Shown: piece after piece, positions 22,601 to 36,600 of the stretch
How the letters are laid out: every line of letters starts with the position of its first letter
How positions within the stretch are numbered: the stretch's first letter is position 1
Source of the DNA: Mallotus nudiflorus
Lineage: Eukaryota > Streptophyta > Magnoliopsida > Malpighiales > Euphorbiaceae
Length of the DNA: 64,000 bases
Assembly: GCA_947683625.1 (NCBI GenBank)
Contig: CANTUR010001430.1
Coordinates: 1 to 64,000 of the forward strand
Direction of reading: 5' to 3'
The notes under the pieces: model-generated
What the model saw: only the letters and a program-made list of their open reading frames with translations
The model's database searches: none
What the model was told of the DNA's origin: nothing
Translations under genes and position numbers: made by a program

Positions 22601-24450
22601 AACCTTTTGAGATTGAGTGCGATGCAAGTGGCATAGGTATTGGAGGAGTTTTGATGCAAGAAGGCAAGCCCATAGCATTCTTTAGTGAAAAGCTAAGTGG
22701 TGCAAGTCTAAACTACCCTACATATGACAAGGAGTTCTATGCATTGGTGAGGGTTCTAAGAACATGGCAGCATTACCTTGGTTACAAAGAATTCATAATT
22801 CACACTGACCATGAGTCCTTGAAGTATCTCAAAGGACAAGGAAAGCTCAACAAGAGACATGCAAAATGGGTGGAATTCATTGAATCCTTTCCGTACATCA
22901 TTAAGTACAAGCAAGGGAATGAAAATGTGGTGGCCGATGCATTGTCAAGAAGGTATGCCTTGATCTCTAAACTTGATGCAAAATTATTAGGATTTGAATA
23001 CATCAAAGATCTTTATTCTAATGATCCTAATTTTGCAAATGTTTATGGGGCATGTGAGAAAGGGGGTTTTGATAAGTTCTATAAGTTTGATGGTTTTCTT
23101 TTTCGGGAAAACAAATTGTGTGTGCCGCAAAGTTCTTTAAGAGAGTTACTTATGAGAGAGGCACATAACGGAGGTTTAATGGGGCATTTTGGGATTAAGA
23201 AAACTTTGGATGTGTTGGGTGACCATTTCTTTTAGCCACACATGAAAAGGGATGTTAAGAGAATTTGTGAGAAATGCATTACTTGCAAACAAGCCAAATC
23301 CAAAGCAATGCCTCATGGTTTGTATACACCTCTTACCATACCAAATGAACCTTGGGTAGACATTTCTATGGATTTTGTTTTAGGATTACCTAGGTCCAAG
23401 GGAGGGAGAGATTCCATTTTTGTTGTTGTGGACAGGTTTAGCAAAATGGCACATTTTATTCCATGTCACAAGACGGATGATGCAACCCATATTGCCAATC
23501 TATTCTTCAAGGAGATTGTTAGGCTACACGGAGTGCCAAGGACCATTGTGAGTGATAGGGATGTCAAATTCCTAAGTCACTTTTGGAAGACTCTTTGGGG
23601 AAAGATGGGGACAAAGCTTTTGTATTCTACAACTTGTCATCCACAAACGGATGGACAAACGGAGGTGGTCAATAGGACACTTTCAACACTTTTGAGGGCT
23701 GTCATCCAAAGAAATCTGAAGAATTGGGAAGAATGTTTGGCACATGTGGAATTTGCTTACAATAGGAGTGTGCATGGTTCAACAAATTGCTCACCATTTG
23801 AAGTTGTGTATGGATTCAACCCAATGACTCCATTAGATTTGCTACCATTGCCATTGGACAAAGCTAATCTAGAGGGGAAACAAAAAGCTGAGTTCATCAA
23901 GACTTTGCATGAGAGGGTGCGTGCAAACATTGAGAAGAAGACACTCCAATATGAAAAGCAACACAACAAGGGGAGGAAGCAAGTCATTTTTGAGCCCAGA
24001 GATTGGGTGTGGGTGCACTTGAGGAAGGAAAGATTTCCTAACCAAAGGAAATCAAAGCTTATGCCAAGAGGAGATGGTCCTTTTAAAGTGCTTCAACGCA
24101 TCAACAACAATGCCTACAAGCTAGAACTTCCAAGTGAGTATGGCAATGTTAGTGCTACATTTAATGTTAGTGACTTGTCTTTGTTTGATTTAGGTGATAA
24201 AGATGACGGAGCTGATTTGAGGACAAATCCTTTTGAAGAAAGGGGGAATGATGTGAATCCAAGTTCAAAGCCTAAAGAGATCCAAGAACCATTAATAGTA
24301 CAAGAAGGCCCAATCACAAGGTCCAAATCCAAGAAGCTTCAAGAAGCCATATTGGGTTTAATTAAGGACATTTGGAAAGCCCAAGAATTTCAGCCCAATA
24401 AGGCATCCATGGAGGCCCAAGGAATAATATTTAACTTGTTTTTGTGTTAA
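19696..24450 (+). pseudogene. Gag-pol polyprotein of copy 3, one nonsense codon
   Basis: Same domain order as copy 2: gag, zinc knuckle, protease with Asp-Ser-Gly, reverse transcriptase with FDDIL, RNase H, integrase, GPF motif, LTR-encoded tail. A TAG at 23233-23235 replaces the conserved Trp codon TGG between the two His and the two Cys of the integrase zinc site. The frame continues unchanged after it, so translation would yield a product lacking most of integrase. Both zinc-site cysteines are present downstream. One codon is missing near the N-terminus (MMGVNEK where other copies have MMAGVNEK). Confidence 0.95.
24235..24248 (+). other. Polypurine tract, copy 3
   Basis: GAAGAAAGGGGGAA directly before the 3' LTR; the family's usual plus-strand primer sequence. 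Confidence 0.9.
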
Positions 24451-25072
24451 TAACAATTAGGGTTACATGTAGCCACCATATACAAGTTAATAGGGTAATT
24501 AATACCAAGTAATGGCTATTATTATGGGTAGTGGTTACTAAAGTTAATGGGGTAATCAATACCAAGTAATGGCTATTAATGTGGGTAATGGTTATTAAGG
24601 CCATTTAAGAGTAAAAGTAATCCTATGTGTGTGAGTCTATTTTAGTAGTGTGAGCATGGACTTGTACTCTATATAAACAAGTCTTTTTCTTTCTTTTGTA
24701 GCATGAATGAATTTGAGATATGAATTATAACTTTGTTTGAGTTTTATTGTGAGGAATTTTGTCTTTAATTTCTTGCATAAACTTTGTGACTTATCAAGCT
24801 TTATTCTAGCTTGTGGTGTCAAAATCTAAATCTTTGTTTTCTTGTTATTTATCAAACTTTCTTGTTTGTGGCATAAGAGGAAATTCAAAGTCTATCTTAG
24901 TATCTTTATCCTTGTTGGTAAAGGGGTTAAGTAGCATCTATCTTCTTACTTCAATCTTTGAACGAACCGAATTTGTGGATTAAATTGGTAATTTCTAGTT
25001 TTCTTTCAATTCAACTTATCATAGTATTCTTGCTATTGGGGAGTTAATTGATGAAACCTACAATTCCCATCA
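24249..25072 (+). repeat. 3' LTR of copy 3 (824 bp)
   Basis: Starts TGATG, ends CATCA, followed by the TAATT duplication. About three differences from the 5' LTR by eye. Confidence 0.97.
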
Positions 25073-28000
25073 TAATTGAATGCACAATTTAGGCACATTT
25101 GCACATGTTTGAATGCGAAACGTGAACTCGTGCAAATTTGTGCACAAATGTTTTTGAACATGTTATCTAATGTTCCAATTGCATATTTATGATACTAAGT
25201 ACTTATTCTAGAATTCTAAACTGATGAATGCACTTGACATAATTGAGTGCACAATTTGTGCACATTTGCACATGTTTCTACACAAAACGTGGACTCGTGT
25301 AAATTTTTGTACATATAGTTTTGAACATGTTATCCAATGTTCCAATTGCATATTAAAAATACTGACTACTTATTCTTTAATTCTAAGCTCATGAATATAA
25401 TTGACATAATCGAATTCACAATTTGTCCACATTTGCACATGATTATGTGCAAAACGTGAACTCGTGCAAATTTGTACACAAATAGTTTTGAACATGTTAT
25501 CCAATGTTCCATTTGCATATTTACAATAACAACTACTTATTCTAGAATTATGAACTCATGAATACAGTTGACATAATCGAATGCACAGTTTGTGCACATT
25601 TGCACATGTTTGTACGCAAAACGTGAATGCATGCAAATTCGTGCACAAATCCTTTTGAACATGTTATTCCGAATGCGTACTTACAATACTAACCACTTAT
25701 TCTAGAATTATAAACTCACGAATACAGTTGACATAATTGAATGCACAATTTGTGCACATTGGCGCATGTTTGAACGCAAAACGTGAACTCGTGTAAATTT
25801 GTGCACCAATGGTTTTGAACATGTTATCCAATGTTCTAATTGCATATTCACAATACTTATCCTAGAGTTATAAACCCATGAATACAGTTGACATAATTGA
25901 ATGCACAATTTAGGCACATTTGCACATGTTTGAATGCAAAACGTGAACTCGTGCAAATTTGTGCACAAATGTTTCTGAACATGTTATCTAATGTTCCAAT
26001 TGCATATTTACGATACTAAGTACTTATTCTAGAATTCTAAACTGATGAATGCACTTGACATAATTGAGTGCACAATTTGTGCACATTTGCACATGTTTCT
26101 ACACAAAACGTGGACTCGTGTAAATTTTTGTACGTATAGTTTTGAACATGTTATCCAATGTTCCAATTGCATATTAAAAATACTGACTACTTATTCTTTA
26201 ATTCTAAGATCATGAATATAATTGACATAATCGAATTCACAATTTGTCCACATTTGCACATGATTGTGTGCAAAACGTGAACTCGTGCAAATTTGTACAC
26301 AAATGGTTTTGAACATGTTATCCAATGTTCCATTTGCATATTTACAATAACAACTACTTATTCTAGAATTCTGAACTCATGAGTACAGTTGACATAATCG
26401 AATGCACAGTTTGTGCACATTTGCACATGTTTGTACGCAAAATGTGAACGCATGCAAATTCGTGCACAAATCCTTTTGAACATGTTATTCCGAATGTGTA
26501 CTTACAATACTAACCACTTATTCTAGAATTATAAACTCACGAATACAGTTGACATAATTGAATGCACATTTGCACATGTTTGAACGCAAAACGTGAACTC
26601 GTGCAAATTTGCGCACAAATGGTTTTGAACATGTTATCCAATGTTCCAATTGCATATTTACGATACTAATTGCTTATTCTATAATTCTAAACTGATGAAT
26701 ACATTTGACATAATTGAATGCACAGTTTGTGCACACATGTTTTGTACACAAAACGTGAACTCGTGCAAATTTGTGCACAAATGGTTTTAAACAAGTTATC
26801 CAATGTTCCAATTGCATATTAACAACCCTAAATGCTCATTCTTTAATTCTAAACTCATGAATACAACTGAGATAATTGAATGCACAATTTTTTCCACATT
26901 TGCACACGTTTGTGTGCAAAACGTGAACTCGTCCAAAATTTGTGCACGAATACTTTTGAACAAATTATCCAATGTTCCAATTTCACATTTATAGTAATAA
27001 CTACTAATTCTAGAATTCTAAACTCATGATTACGATTGACATAATTCAATGCACAATTTGTGCACATTTGCACATGTTTGTACGCAAAACGTGAACACAT
27101 GCAAATTTGTGCACAAATCCTTCTTTTGAACATGTTATCCAATCTTCCAATTGCGTATTTACAATACTAACTAATTATTCTAGAATTATAAACTCATGAA
27201 TACAATTGGCATAATCGAATGCTCAATTTGTGCACATTTGCACATATTTGTACGCAAAACGTGAAGTCGTGCAATTTTGTGCACAAATGGTTTTGAACAT
27301 GTTTTCCGATGTTCCAATTGAATATTTACAACGCTAGGTACTTATTCTAGAATTATGAACTCATGAACACAGTAGACACAATTGAATTCACAATTTGTGC
27401 ACGTTTGCACATGTTTGAACGCAAAACGTGAACTCGTGCAAAGTTGTTCACAAATGGTTTTGAACATGTTATCCAATGTTCCAATTCAATATTTATAATA
27501 ATAAGTAATTATTCTAGAATTCTAAACTCATGGACACAATTGACATAATAATTGAATGCACAATTTGTGCACATTTGCACATGTTTGTGCGCAAAACGTG
27601 AACTCGTGTAAATTTGTGCACCAATGGTTTTGAACATGTTATCCAATGTTCTAATTGCATATTCACAATACTTATCCTAGAGTTATAAACCCATGAATAC
27701 AGTTGACATAATTGAATGCACAATTTAGGCACATTTGCACATGTTTGAATGCAAAACGTGAACTCGTGCAAATTTGTGCACAAATGTTTTTGAACATGTT
27801 ATCTAATGTTCCAATTGCATATTTACGATACTAAGTACTTATTCTAGAATTCTAAACTGATGAATGCACTTGACATAATTGAGTGCACAATTTGTGCACA
27901 TTTGCACATGTTTCTACAAAAAACGTGGACTCGTGTAAATTTTTGTACGTATAGTTTTGAACATGTTATCCAATGTTCCAATTGCATATTAAAAATACTG

Positions 28001-31000
28001 ACTACTTATTCTTTAATTCGAAGCTCATGAATATAATTGACATAATCGAATTCACAATTTGTCCACATTTGCACATGATTGTGTGCAAAACGTGAACTCG
28101 TGCAAATTTGTACACAAATGGTTTTGAACATGTTATCCAATGTTCCATTTGCATATTTACAATAACAACTACTTATTCTAGAATTCTGAACTCATGAGTA
28201 CAGTTGACATAATCGAATGCACAGTTTGTGCACATTTGCACATGTTTGTACGCAAAACGTGAACGCATGCAAATTCGTGCACAAATCCTTTTGAACATGT
28301 TATTCCGAATGTGTACTTACAATACTAACCACTTATTCTAGAATTATAAACTCACGAATACAGTTGACATAATTGAATGCACATTTGCACATGTTTGAAC
28401 GCAAAACGTGAACTCGTGCAAATTTGCGCACAAATGGTTTTGAACATGTTATCCAATGTTCCAATTGCATATTTACGATACTAATTGCTTATTCTATAAT
28501 TCTAAACTGATGAATACATTTGACATAATTGAATGCACAGTTTGTGCACACATGTTTTGTACACAAAACGTGAACTCGTGCAAATTTGTGCACAAAAGGG
28601 TTTAAACAAGTTATCCAATGTTCCAATTGCATATTAACAACCCTAAATGCTCATTCTTTAATTCTAAACTCATGAATACAACTGAGATAATTGAATGCAC
28701 AATTTTTTCCACATTTGCACACGTTTGTGTGCAAAACGTGAACTCGTCCAAAATTTGTGCACGAATACTTTTGAACAAATTATCCAATGTTCCAATTTCA
28801 CATTTATAGTAATAACTACTAATTCTAGAATTCTAAACTCATGATTACGATTGACATAATTCAATGCACAATTTGTGCACATTTGCACATGTTTGTACGC
28901 AAAACGTGAACACATGCAAATTTGTGCACAAATCCTTCTTTTGAACATGTTATCCAATCTTCCAATTGCGTATTTACAATACTAACTAATTATTCTAGAA
29001 TTATAAACTCATGAATACAATTGGCATAATCGAATGCTCAATTTGTGCACATTTGCACATATTTGTACGCAAAACGTGAAGTCATGCAATTTTGTGCACA
29101 AATGGTTTTGAACATGTTTTCTGATGTTCCAATTGAATATTTACAACGCTAGGTACTTATTCTAGAATTATGAACTCATGAACACAGTAGACACAATTGA
29201 ATTCACAATTTGTGCACGTTTGCACATGTTTGAACGCAAAACGTGAACTCGTGCAAAGCTGTTCACAAATGGTTTTGAACATGTTATCCAATGTTCCAAT
29301 TCAATATTTATAATAATAAGTAATTATTCTAGAATTCTAAACTCGTGGACACAATTGACATAATAATTGAATGCACAATTTGTGCACATTTGCACATGTT
29401 TGTGCGCAAAACGTGAACTCGTGTAAATTTGTGCACCAATGGTTTTGAACATGTTCTCCAATGTTCTAATTGCATATTCACAATACTTATCCTAGAGTTA
29501 TAAACCCATGAATACAGTTGACATAATTGAATGCACAATTTAGGCACATTTGCACATGTTTGAATGCGAAACGTGAACTCGTGCAAATTTGTGCACAAAT
29601 GTTTTTGAACATGTTATCTAATGTTCCAATTGCATATTTACGATACTAAGTACTTATTCTAGAATTCTAAACTGATGAATCCACTTGACATAATTGAGTG
29701 CACAATTTGTGCACATTTGCACATGTTTCTACACAAAACGTGGACTCGTGTAAATTTTTGTACGTATAGTTTTGAACATGTTATCCAATGTTCCAATTGC
29801 ATGTTAAAAATACTGACTACTTATTCTTTAATTCTAAGCTCATGAATATAATTGACATAATCGAATTCACAATTTGTCCACATTTGCACATGATTGTGTG
29901 CAAAACGTGAACTCGTGCAAATTTGTACACAAATGGTTTTGAACATGTTATCCAATGTTCCATTTGCATATTTACAATAACAACTACTTATTCTAGAATT
30001 CTGAACTCACGAGTACAGTTGACATAATCGAATGCACAGTTTGTGCACATTTGCACATGTTTGTACGCAAAACGTGGACGCATGCAAATTCGTGCACAAA
30101 TCCTTTTGAACATGTTATTCCGAATGCGTACTTACAATACTAACCACTTATTCTAGAATTATAAACTCACGAATACAGTTGACATAATTGAATGCACATT
30201 TGCACATGTTTGAACGCAAAACGTGAACTCGTGCAAATTTGCGCACAAATGGTTTTGAACATGTTATCCAAAGGTCCAATTGCATATTTACGATACTAAT
30301 TGCTTATTCTATAATTCTAAACTGATGAATACATTTGACATAATTGAATGCACAGTTTGTGCACACATGTTTTGTACACAAAACGTGAACTCGTACAAAT
30401 TTGTGCACAAATGGTTTTAAACAAGTTATCCAATGTTCCAATTGCATATTAACAACCCTAAATGCTCATTCTTTAATTCTAAACTCATGAATACAACTGA
30501 GATAATTGAATGCACAATTTTTTCCACATTTGCACACGTTTGTATGCAAAACGTGAACTCGTCCAAAATTTGTGCACGAATACTTTTGAACAAATTATCC
30601 AATGTTCCAATTTCACATTTACAGTAATAACTACTAATTCTAGAATTCTAAACTCATGATTACGATTGACATAATTCAATGCACAATTTGTGCACATTTG
30701 CACATGTTTGTACGCAAAACGTGAACACATGCAAATTTATGCACAAATCCTTCTTTTGAACATGTTATCCAATCTTCCAATTGTGTATTTACAATACTAA
30801 CTAATTATTCTAGAATTATAAACTCATGAATACAATTGGCATAATCGAATGCTCAATTTGTGCACATTTGCACATATTTGTACGCAAAACGTGAAGTCAT
30901 GCAATTTTGTGCACAAATGGTTTTGAACATGTTTTCCGATGTTCCAATTGAATATTTACAACGCTAGGTACTTATTCTAGAATTATGAACTCATGAACAC

Positions 31001-32129
31001 AGTAGACACAATTGAATTCACAATTTGTGCACGTTTGCACATGTTGGAACGCAAAACGTGAACTCGTGCAAAGTTGTTCACAAATGGTTTTGAACATGTT
31101 ATCCAATGTTCCAATTCAATATTTATAATAATAAGTAATTATTCTAGAATTCTAAACTCGTGGACACAATTGACATAATAATTGAATGCACAATTTGTGC
31201 ACATTTGCACATGTTTGTGCGCAAAAACGTGAACTCGTGTAAATTTGTGCACCAATGGTTTTGAACATGTTATCCAATGTTCTAATTGCATATTCACAAT
31301 ACTTATCCTAGAGTTATAAACCCATGAATACAGTTGACATAATTGAATGCACAATTTAGGCACATTTGCACATGTTTGAATGCAAAACGTGAACTCGTGC
31401 AAATTTGTGCACAAATGTTTTTGAACATGTTATCTAATGTTCCAATTGCATATTTACGATACTAAGTACTTATTCTAGAATTCTAAACTGATGAATGCAC
31501 TTGACATAATTGAGTGCACAATTTGTGCACATTTGCACATGTTTCTACACAAAACGTGGACTCGTGTAAATTTTTGTACATATAGTTTTGAACATGTTAT
31601 CCAATGTTCCAATTGCATATTAAAAATACTGACTACTTATTCTTTAATTCTAAGCTCATGAATATAATTGACATAATCGAATTCACAATTTGTCCACATT
31701 TGCACATGATTGTGTGCAAAACGTGAACTCGTGCAAATTTGTACACAAATGGTTTTGAACATGTTATCCAATGTTCCATTTGCATATTTACAATAACAAC
31801 TACTTATTCTAGAATTCTGAACTCATGAATACAGTTGACATAATCGAATGCACAGTTTGTGCACATTTGCACATGTTTGTACGCAAAACGTGAACGCATG
31901 CAAATTCATGCACAAATCCTTTTGAACATGTTATTCTGAATGCGTACTTACAATACTAACCACTTATTCTAGAATTATAAACTCACGAATACAGTTGACA
32001 TAATTGAATGCACATTTGCACATGTTTGAACGCAAAACGTGAACTCGTGCAAATTTGCGCACAAATGGTTTTGAACATGTTATCCAATGTTCCAATTGCA
32101 TATTTACGATACTAATTGCTTATTCTATA
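25073..32129 (-). repeat. Satellite block C, contains the HOR subfamily boundary
   Basis: About 7.1 kb. It begins with monomers 5-8 of the left subfamily, then a chimeric 9/4 monomer near 25790, then right-subfamily repeats of 1,815 bp (anchor at 27119, 28934, 30749). The distance between anchors 17617 and 27119, after removing copy 3 and one target duplication, is 2,636 bp: one repeat plus five extra monomers. Right-subfamily markers are the shortened monomer 9, CTCGTCCAAAATTTG in monomer 11 and CCAATGTTCTAA in monomer 4. Confidence 0.94.
25720..25870 (-). repeat. Chimeric satellite monomer joining two HOR subfamilies
   Basis: The first part (TTGTGCACATTGGCGCATG) is monomer 9 of the left subfamily. 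From about 25785 it continues as monomer 4 of the right subfamily (GTGTAAATTTGTGCACCAAT, then CAATACTTATCCTAGAG). The switch lies in the shared stretch AAAACGTGAACTCGTG. This is the expected product of unequal exchange between out-of-register monomers. Confidence 0.85.
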
Positions 32130-32954
32130 TGATGTGAATCCAAGTTCAAAGCCTAAAGAGATCCAAGATCCATTAATAGTAAAAGAAGGCCCAATCACAA
32201 AGTCCAAATCCAAGAAGCTTCAAGAAGCCATATTGGGTTTAATTAAGGACATTTGGAAAGCCCACGAATTTCAGCCCAATAAGGCATCCATGGAGGCCCA
32301 AGGAATAATATTTAACTTGTTTTTGTGTTAATAACAATTAGTGTTACATGTAGCCACCATATACAAGTTAATAGGGTAATTAATACTAAGTAATGGCTAT
32401 TATTATGGGTAGTGGTTACTAAAGTTAATGGGGTAATCAATACCAAGTAATGGCTATTAATGTGGGTAATGGTTATTAAGGCCATTTAAGAGTAAAAGTA
32501 ATCCTATGTGTGTGAGTCTATTTTAGTAGTGTGAGCATGGACTTGTACTCTATATAAACAAGTCCTTTTTCTTTCTTTTGTGGCATGAATGAATTTGATA
32601 TATGAATTATAACTTTGTTTGAGTTTTATTGTGAGGAATTTTGTCTTTAATTTCTTGCATAAACTTTGTGACTTATCAAGCTTTATTCTAGCTTGTGGTG
32701 TCAAAATCTAAATCTTTGTTTTCTTTTTATTTATCAAACTTTCTTGTTTGTGGCATAAGAGGAAATTCAAAGTCTATCTTAGTATCTTTATCCTTGTTGG
32801 TAAAGGGGTTAAGTAGCATCTATCTTCTTACTTCAATCTTTGAACGATCCGAATTTGTGGATTAAATTGGTAATTTCTAGTTTTCTTCTAATTCAACTTA
32901 TCATAGTATTCTTGCTATTGGGGAGTTAATTGATGAAACCTACAATTCCCATCA
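32130..32954 (+). repeat. 5' LTR of copy 4 (825 bp)
   Basis: TGATG...CATCA. The open frame at its start is the displaced copy of the polyprotein tail and is not a gene. Confidence 0.97.
32551..32557 (+). promoter_or_regulatory. TATA box in 5' LTR of copy 4
   Basis: TATATAA at offset 421 of the LTR, in the conserved context. Confidence 0.7.
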
Positions 32955-33679
32955 TAAGTGGAATCAAAGCATTGGCTCAAGATTGAGGTTTGCGTATCCA
33001 AAACTATCTTTTAGTTCTCAATATCTTGTGTTCGTCTTATATTTTGCACCTTTCTTGCTATCTATTATTCTTGTTATTTTTTTTATCTTTATTCTTCTTA
33101 TCTCAAGATTTAGTTTGCAGATATCAAAAAAAAAAAAAAAAGTTATTATCTTTGAGATTTTTGTGATACCTTTCAATTCGTGCATATTTCAAAAAAAAAA
33201 AAATTCGTCCAAAAAAAAAAGTATATGTTATCTTTGATATTCCTATGTTAGATCTCAGTTTACATTAAAAAAAAAAAATTGACTCTTCATATTCCATTGA
33301 GATCTATCTTTATAATTCTGTCTCTTTGTGTTCTTTGATAATCTATCTTTGTTTTTTTTCATTTCTATTAGCCTATTTGTTACAAATTGTTCTTTTCTTT
33401 AAGCCTACCTTATTATTTTCTTGTTAGCCTACCTTATTTTTTTATCATTGATTACTACATTCTTGAATTTTGTTTGATTGAGAAACTTAGTTAATCTAAG
33501 AAATCAAAAGGCAAATTTGAGAGGTAAAAGGCAAGAGTGTGAGATCATTAGAGAAAAAGCCAAAATTGAGTATAAACACGAGTGGTATACATCAATTTTG
33601 AGTGAAACACGTGAGGGAGTGTTGTGAGATTGTTTTTTTTTTTCTATTTTCTTTTGTTAAAATTTTAGGTTTTACAATC
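32955..33679 (+). other. 5' untranslated leader of copy 4, long form
   Basis: A 725 bp leader. Between A-runs at about 33142-33190 it holds a segment including TTTGTGATACCTTTCAATTC that is absent from copies 1, 2, 3 and 6 and present in copy 5. The start of the segment resembles the downstream GTTATCTTTGATATTCC, suggesting an old duplication. No gene seen. Confidence 0.85.
32959..32975 (+). other. Primer-binding site, copy 4 (altered)
   Basis: TGGAATCAAAGCATTGG: two mismatches to the initiator-methionine tRNA complement TGGTATCAGAGC. Probably decayed after insertion. Confidence 0.8.
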
Positions 33680-36600
33680 ATGTCAAAAGACACAAGTTCT
33701 TCTTCTACAAATGATCATGTGATTCAAGCTATGCAACAACAATTCGAAAGAATGTTTAACATGATGGCGGGAGTCAATGAGAAATTGGAGAGGCATGATG
33801 GCATCCTTAACCAATTACAAGGAGAGCCTAAACAAAGGAGACGTCCACCAATTGACCAAGAGGACTATGAAGGAGAGGATGAATTGGATGATGATCAAGT
33901 CACCTTGGTGGGACAACAAATCAATCCTAGGAGACAAGCTAGGAGAGGACGTCCTAAAGATGATGTTGATCGCAACCTTGGAAGCATCAAAATGAAGATT
34001 CCTTCATTCCAAGGAAGAAATGATCCAGATGTGTACCTTGAATGGGAGAGGAAAGTGGAACTCATCTTCGAATGTCACAATTATTCGGAGGAGAAAAAGG
34101 TAAAACTTGCCGCTGTTGAGTTTAGTGATTATGCAATTGTTTGGTGGGATCAATTTTGCAAGGAAAGACATAGATATGGAGAAAGACCCGTGGAGTCTTG
34201 GAGGGAAATGAAGCAAATCATGAGAAAGAGGTTTGTTCCAAGCCACTACTATAGAGAGCTTCATCAAAGGTTACAAACTCTAATTCAAGGATCCATGAGT
34301 GTGGAGGAGTATCACAAAGAAATGGAGAAGGCTATGATTAGAGCAAATGTGGTAGAAGATCGTGAAGCTACCATGGCAAGGTTTTTGAGAGGGCTAAACA
34401 AAAACATTGCTGATGTTGTTGATTTGCAGCATTACGTGGAGATTGAAGATATGGTGAATTTGGCCATGAAAGTGGAAAGGCAATTGAAAGGAAAGAGGTA
34501 TGATTCTAAACCAAATGTGGGTTCTTCTTCTTCTTGGAAAACTTCTTGGGGGAAAAAGGATGATAAACCTTTTAACAAGTCAAAAGTGGAAGAAAATAAG
34601 CCTAAAATTGACTTGGGTAATAAGGGAAAGGGTGAGAATCAACCAGCCCAAACTAGGGGAATAAAATGTTTTAAGTGTTTGGGTCATGGGCACATTACTA
34701 GGGAATGTCCAAATAAGAAAGCTATGATTCTAAGGGATGGTGATATTGAATCAGAGAGTGAGGGGGATAGTGATGATGATATGCCTTCTTTAGAAGATTG
34801 TAGTGATGTTGAATGTTCTAAGGGAGATAATCTTGTTGTTCAAAGAACATTGAGTTTGCAAAATAAACATGATGTCCATAGGGAGTAAAGGGAAAATTTG
34901 TTTCATACTCATTGTTTGATTTCTAACAAGTTGTGCAACATGATTGTGGATAGTGGAAGTTGTACTAATGTAGCAAGCACTTTGCTATTGGAGAAATTGA
35001 AGTTGCCTACTACCAAGCACCTAAGACCATACAAGTTGCAATGGCTTAATGAAAGTGGAGTTGTAAAGGTAAATAAGCAAGTTCTAATTTCTTTTCAAAT
35101 TGGTAGATATAAGGATGAGGTGTTGTGTGATGTGTTACCAATGTTGGCCGGACATATGTTGTTGGGGAGACCTTGGCAATATGATAGAAGGGCTAATCAT
35201 GATGGATTCAAAAATATGTATACTTTGACTATGGATGGAAAAAGGTTTAACCTTGGACCATTAACCCCAAAACAGATTTTTGAAGACCAAATGCGCATCA
35301 AGCAACAATATGAAGAAATGGGTTCTTCATTGGGAAATTCTTTGGGAAGGGAAACCTTTGAGAGTAAAGAAAAAGGTGAGATGAGTGAACCTAAAAATTC
35401 CAATTCTCTTGACCAAAATGGGAAACACATGGTGAGAGAAAATAAGGAAGGTTCAAATGAAAGAAAAATGAGTGTTTATGCAAAAATGAGTGATGTGAAG
35501 GAAGCTATGCTTTTGAGGCAACATATGCTTGTACTTATGTACAAGGAGATTTTGCATATTTCTAATGAAATAACCAATGGTTTTCCTAGTGTTGTTGTTG
35601 ATCTTTTGCAGGTTTATGAAGATTTATTTCCAGAAGAAATTCCAAATGGTTTGCCACCTAAAAGAGGCATTGAGCACCAAATTGATTTCATACCTGGAGC
35701 AAGCATTCCAAATAGACCAGCATATAGATGTAATCCGAAGGAGACCAAGGAAATCCAAAAGCAAGTGAGTGAGCTTATGGAGAAGGGTTATGTTCGTGAA
35801 AGCATGAGTCCATGTGCCGTACCCGTCTTGTTAGTGCCTAAGAAAGATGGAACTTGGAGGATGTGTGTTGATTATCGTGCCATCAACAAAATCACGGTGA
35901 AGTATAGACATCCCATTCCTAGGCTAGATGACATGTTGGATGAATTGCATGGTTCATATTTGTTTTCAAAAATTGATTTCAAATCTGGTTATCATCAAAT
36001 TAGAATGAGAGAAGGTGATGAATGGAAAACAGCTTTTAAAACTAAACATGGTTTATATGAGTGGTTAGTAATGCCTTTTGGTTTAACTAATGCACCAAGC
36101 ACTTTCATGAGATTGATGAATCATGTTTTAAGAGCATTCATAGGCAAATTTGTTGTTGTCTATTTTGATGATATCTTGGTTTATAGCAAAAATTTAGATG
36201 AGCATGTACAACATTTGACTTGTGTTTTTGATGTGCTTAGAGAAGAGAAGTTGTATGCTAATCTAAAGAAATGTTGTTTTTGCCCTAATGAAATTACTTT
36301 TCTTGGATATATTGTCAATGACAAGGGCATTCATGTTGATCAAGAAAAGGTAAAAGTAATTAGAGAATGGCCAACACCCACAAGTGTAAGTGAAGCAAGA
36401 AGCTTTCATGGTTTAGCTAGCTTTTATAGAAGGTTCATTAAAAATTTTTCTACCATAGCTGCACCTTTAACTGAATGCATCAAAAAGAATGTTGGTTTTA
36501 AGTGGGGAATTGAACAAGATGAGGCTTTTAACTTGCTAAAAGACAAATTAAGTTCTGCACCCTTGTTATCTTTGCCAAATTTTACTAAACCTTTTGAGAT

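Larger units (their letters stand above)
18212..25072 (+). mobile_element. Ty3/gypsy LTR retrotransposon, copy 3 (full length, 6,861 bp)
   Basis: LTRs 18212-19035 and 24249-25072, flanked by a perfect 5 bp duplication TAATT (18207-18211 and 25073-25077). It inserted in satellite monomer 5, which continues unbroken on the other side. LTRs differ at about three positions by eye. The coding frame has one nonsense codon. The primer site carries a substitution. Confidence 0.97.
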
